A DNA stretch of 35,977 bases, from NCBI GenBank assembly GCA_020628725.1, contig JAHDEO010000004.1, positions 1 to 35,977 of the forward strand. Direction: 5' to 3'. Each line of letters begins with the position of its first letter. Positions within the stretch are counted from its first letter, which is position 1. The translations under genes were made by a program, and so were the position numbers. The notes under the pieces are model-generated. The model was not told the DNA's origin, made no database searches, and saw only the letters and a list, made by a program, of their open reading frames with translations. Below are positions 34,393 to 35,977 of the stretch, piece after piece. Source of the DNA: Saprospiraceae bacterium (GTDB taxonomy: Bacteria; Bacteroidota; Bacteroidia; Chitinophagales; Saprospiraceae).

Positions 34393-34463
34393 CGCAGGGT
34401 TGAAACCCTGCGCTGTTGTCATATTTTCACGTATGATTCGCAAAAGCGGTGGGTTTTAACCCA
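34393..34463. repeat. Two REP-like palindromes between susC and susD
   Basis: CGCAGGGTT/AACCCTGCG with a GA centre (34393-34412) is a perfect stem. TGGGTTTTAACCCA (34450-34463) is a second one and resembles the GTGGGTTTTAATCCC arm of the element at 14273. They could lower readthrough from susC to susD and so set the ratio of the two products. Confidence 0.65.
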
Positions 34464-34493
34464 TCGTGAAATAAAAGATATAATTCATTGAAA

Positions 34494-35977
34494 ATGAAAA
34501 ATATAACACAAATCATATCGCTATCTTTTGTCATTTTGCTACTCTCGGCTTGCGGCAAAGATTGGCTCGACCTCGACCCGAAAGGCACAGTACTCGAAAC
34601 CAATTTTTACACCAACGAAGAAGAAATCTTCGAAGCACTCGTTGCCTCATACGATGTATTACAATGGGGCGGTACAGATGGCTGGACAATGAAACTCGGC
34701 TTGCTCAATGCCGCTTCGTACGATTGCTACGCCGGAGGCAGCGACGCTTCTGACCAACCAAGCTGGGTAGCTTTTGACAACTTTACGGTTGACCCATTTC
34801 TCGGTCCGCAATCGGGCTTGTGGCGCAAGGGCTACACGGGTATTTATCGTGCTAATTTGGTTTTGGAAAAGCTCGAAACTGTGGAAGGATTGAGTAGTGA
34901 ATTTATTGCTCGTACCGGTGCAGAAGCGAAGTTTTTACGCGCATTTTACTACTTTGACTTAGTACGTTATTTTGGAAACATTCCATTGATAGACAAGGTA
35001 TTACCTGCGGATGAAATCTACAACCAAACACAGGCAGACCCCGCCGCCATCTATGCCCTCATCGAAAGTGACCTCAACGATGCTCGCAATACATTCGAAT
35101 TGCCCGAAACGCTTCCTTCTTCCGAATTAGGACGTGTCACAAAGTTTGCAGCAACCGCACTTTTGGGCAAGGTTATTTTATATCAAAATAATGAAGGACG
35201 CATGGCAGAAGCAGCCATGATTTTTGAGGAAGTCATCAATTCCGGTTTGTATGATTTGGAGCAAGATTTTGGAGATATTTTCAAAAATGAAAATGAATTT
35301 GGTATCGAATCTATCTTTGAAATTAATTACTCCAACAACCAGCGCGGTGGTTGGGGCAACTTTGGTAATGGCGACACCGAAGGTAATTATGATGTACAAT
35401 TTTTCGGAATGCGCGATTACGTCGGACCACTCTACGCGAATGGTTGGAGCTTCTGCCCTATTACAGAAGATTTGGCGGCAGCTATGCAAAATGACCCGCG
35501 TTTCGTACATACGATTATTGATGGAGAAATGCTGCGTCAGCAAGGCGCGAGTTATACCGAAGGTTATCAAAATACTAATTATTTTATTCGTAAATACGCT
35601 GCTTTTCAAGACGATAGAGCCTTAGACGGCGAACCCGCTTTGAACTGGGGCAATAATGTCCGCGAGATTCGCTTGGCAGATGTTTATTTGATGGCAGCCG
35701 AAGCCCTCGCTCGTAGCGGCGGCGATATGCAAGCTCGAAGTTATCTCAATCGGGTGCGTACGCGTGTGGGTTTACAGCCTGTCGGTGGTATTTCCGGTAA
35801 TGATTTATTAGAAGTCATTTACCGTGAAAGACGCTTCGAACTCGCTACCGAAGGACATCGCTTTTTCGACTTGATACGTACAGGGAAAGCTGCGGAAGTC
35901 TTAGGAAGTCAAGGTTTTACGGCAGGTAAAAATGAGGTATTGCCTATTCCACAAACTGAAATCGACATTACCGAAGG
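34494..35977 (+). CDS. susD: SusD/RagB-type glycan-binding lipoprotein, cut by the window end
   Basis: An open frame of 494 full codons plus two bases that runs off the right edge with no stop. It starts MKNITQIISLSFVILLLSAC, with lipobox Cys20, so it is an outer-membrane lipoprotein. SusD features follow: KDWLDLDPKGTVLE after the lipobox, RAFYYFDLVRYFGNIPLI in the TPR-like helices, and near the end NNVREIRLADVYLMAAEALARSG, YLNRVRTRVGL and VIYRERRFELATEGHRFFDLIRTG, which is the signature C-terminal part of the family. It works as the lid of the SusC channel. Only some tens of residues can be missing, judging by the usual length of 500-550. Confidence 0.93.
   Translation, partial: MKNITQIISLSFVILLLSACGKDWLDLDPKGTVLETNFYTNEEEIFEALVASYDVLQWGGTDGWTMKLGLLNAASYDCYAGGSDASDQPSWVAFDNFTVDPFLGPQSGLWRKGYTGIYRANLVLEKLETVEGLSSEFIARTGAEAKFLRAFYYFDLVRYFGNIPLIDKVLPADEIYNQTQADPAAIYALIESDLNDARNTFELPETLPSSELGRVTKFAATALLGKVILYQNNEGRMAEAAMIFEEVINSGLYDLEQDFGDIFKNENEFGIESIFEINYSNNQRGGWGNFGNGDTEGNYDVQFFGMRDYVGPLYANGWSFCPITEDLAAAMQNDPRFVHTIIDGEMLRQQGASYTEGYQNTNYFIRKYAAFQDDRALDGEPALNWGNNVREIRLADVYLMAAEALARSGGDMQARSYLNRVRTRVGLQPVGGISGNDLLEVIYRERRFELATEGHRFFDLIRTGKAAEVLGSQGFTAGKNEVLPIPQTEIDITE

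Overview
The window reads as a chromosomal segment of a Bacteroidota bacterium, most likely a marine or environmental Saprospiria/Lewinella-like lineage. The evidence is a SusC/SusD pair, three secreted proteins ending in type IX secretion (T9SS) sorting domains, a BatA-type double-membrane-helix protein, lipoproteins with Cys lipoboxes, candidate promoters with a TAnnTTTG/TAnnTTCG -7 box, and many very short palindromic intergenic repeats. The taxonomic placement is inferred from these families, not from a marker gene. I saw no rRNA, tRNA, CRISPR array or transposase gene.

Left part (1-6717): a Tat-like lipoprotein amidase on the minus strand is divergent from a BatA/vWA membrane protein. 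Right behind the latter lies an AT-rich three-gene cassette: a PD-(D/E)XK nuclease-like protein, an ABC/OLD-type ATPase and a DUF4435 (TOPRIM-like) protein whose start overlaps the ATPase stop. ATPase plus DUF4435 is the architecture of the PARIS anti-phage system; the short ATPase and the added nuclease gene make this the best candidate for an undescribed defence variant.

Middle (6718-21402): a 1909-residue secreted metalloprotease (HExxHxxGxxH, M12B-like) carries 15 Cys/Asp-rich repeats, a GEVED domain and a T9SS tail. After it come a 73-residue unknown protein, an SDR oxidoreductase, a 609-residue T9SS protein with E-set-like modules, and a minus-strand block with a lipoprotein, an envelope-spanning anti-sigma-like protein, its ECF sigma factor, and a lipoprotein made of eight degenerate repeats. 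Two foldback elements of about 165 bp lie between these genes.

Right part (21403-35977): a TPR sensor histidine kinase (TTG start), then a minus-strand run (GNAT, BNR propeller with a peptidoglycan-binding tail, quinone oxidoreductase, leucine-dehydrogenase-like enzyme, DUF1330). Finally a plus-strand glycan-uptake locus: a 620-residue paralogue of the 609-residue T9SS protein, a DUF2087 protein, SusC, and a SusD cut off by the window end. The two T9SS paralogues share a 30-bp promoter-proximal element (27 of 30 bases identical), which suggests common control.
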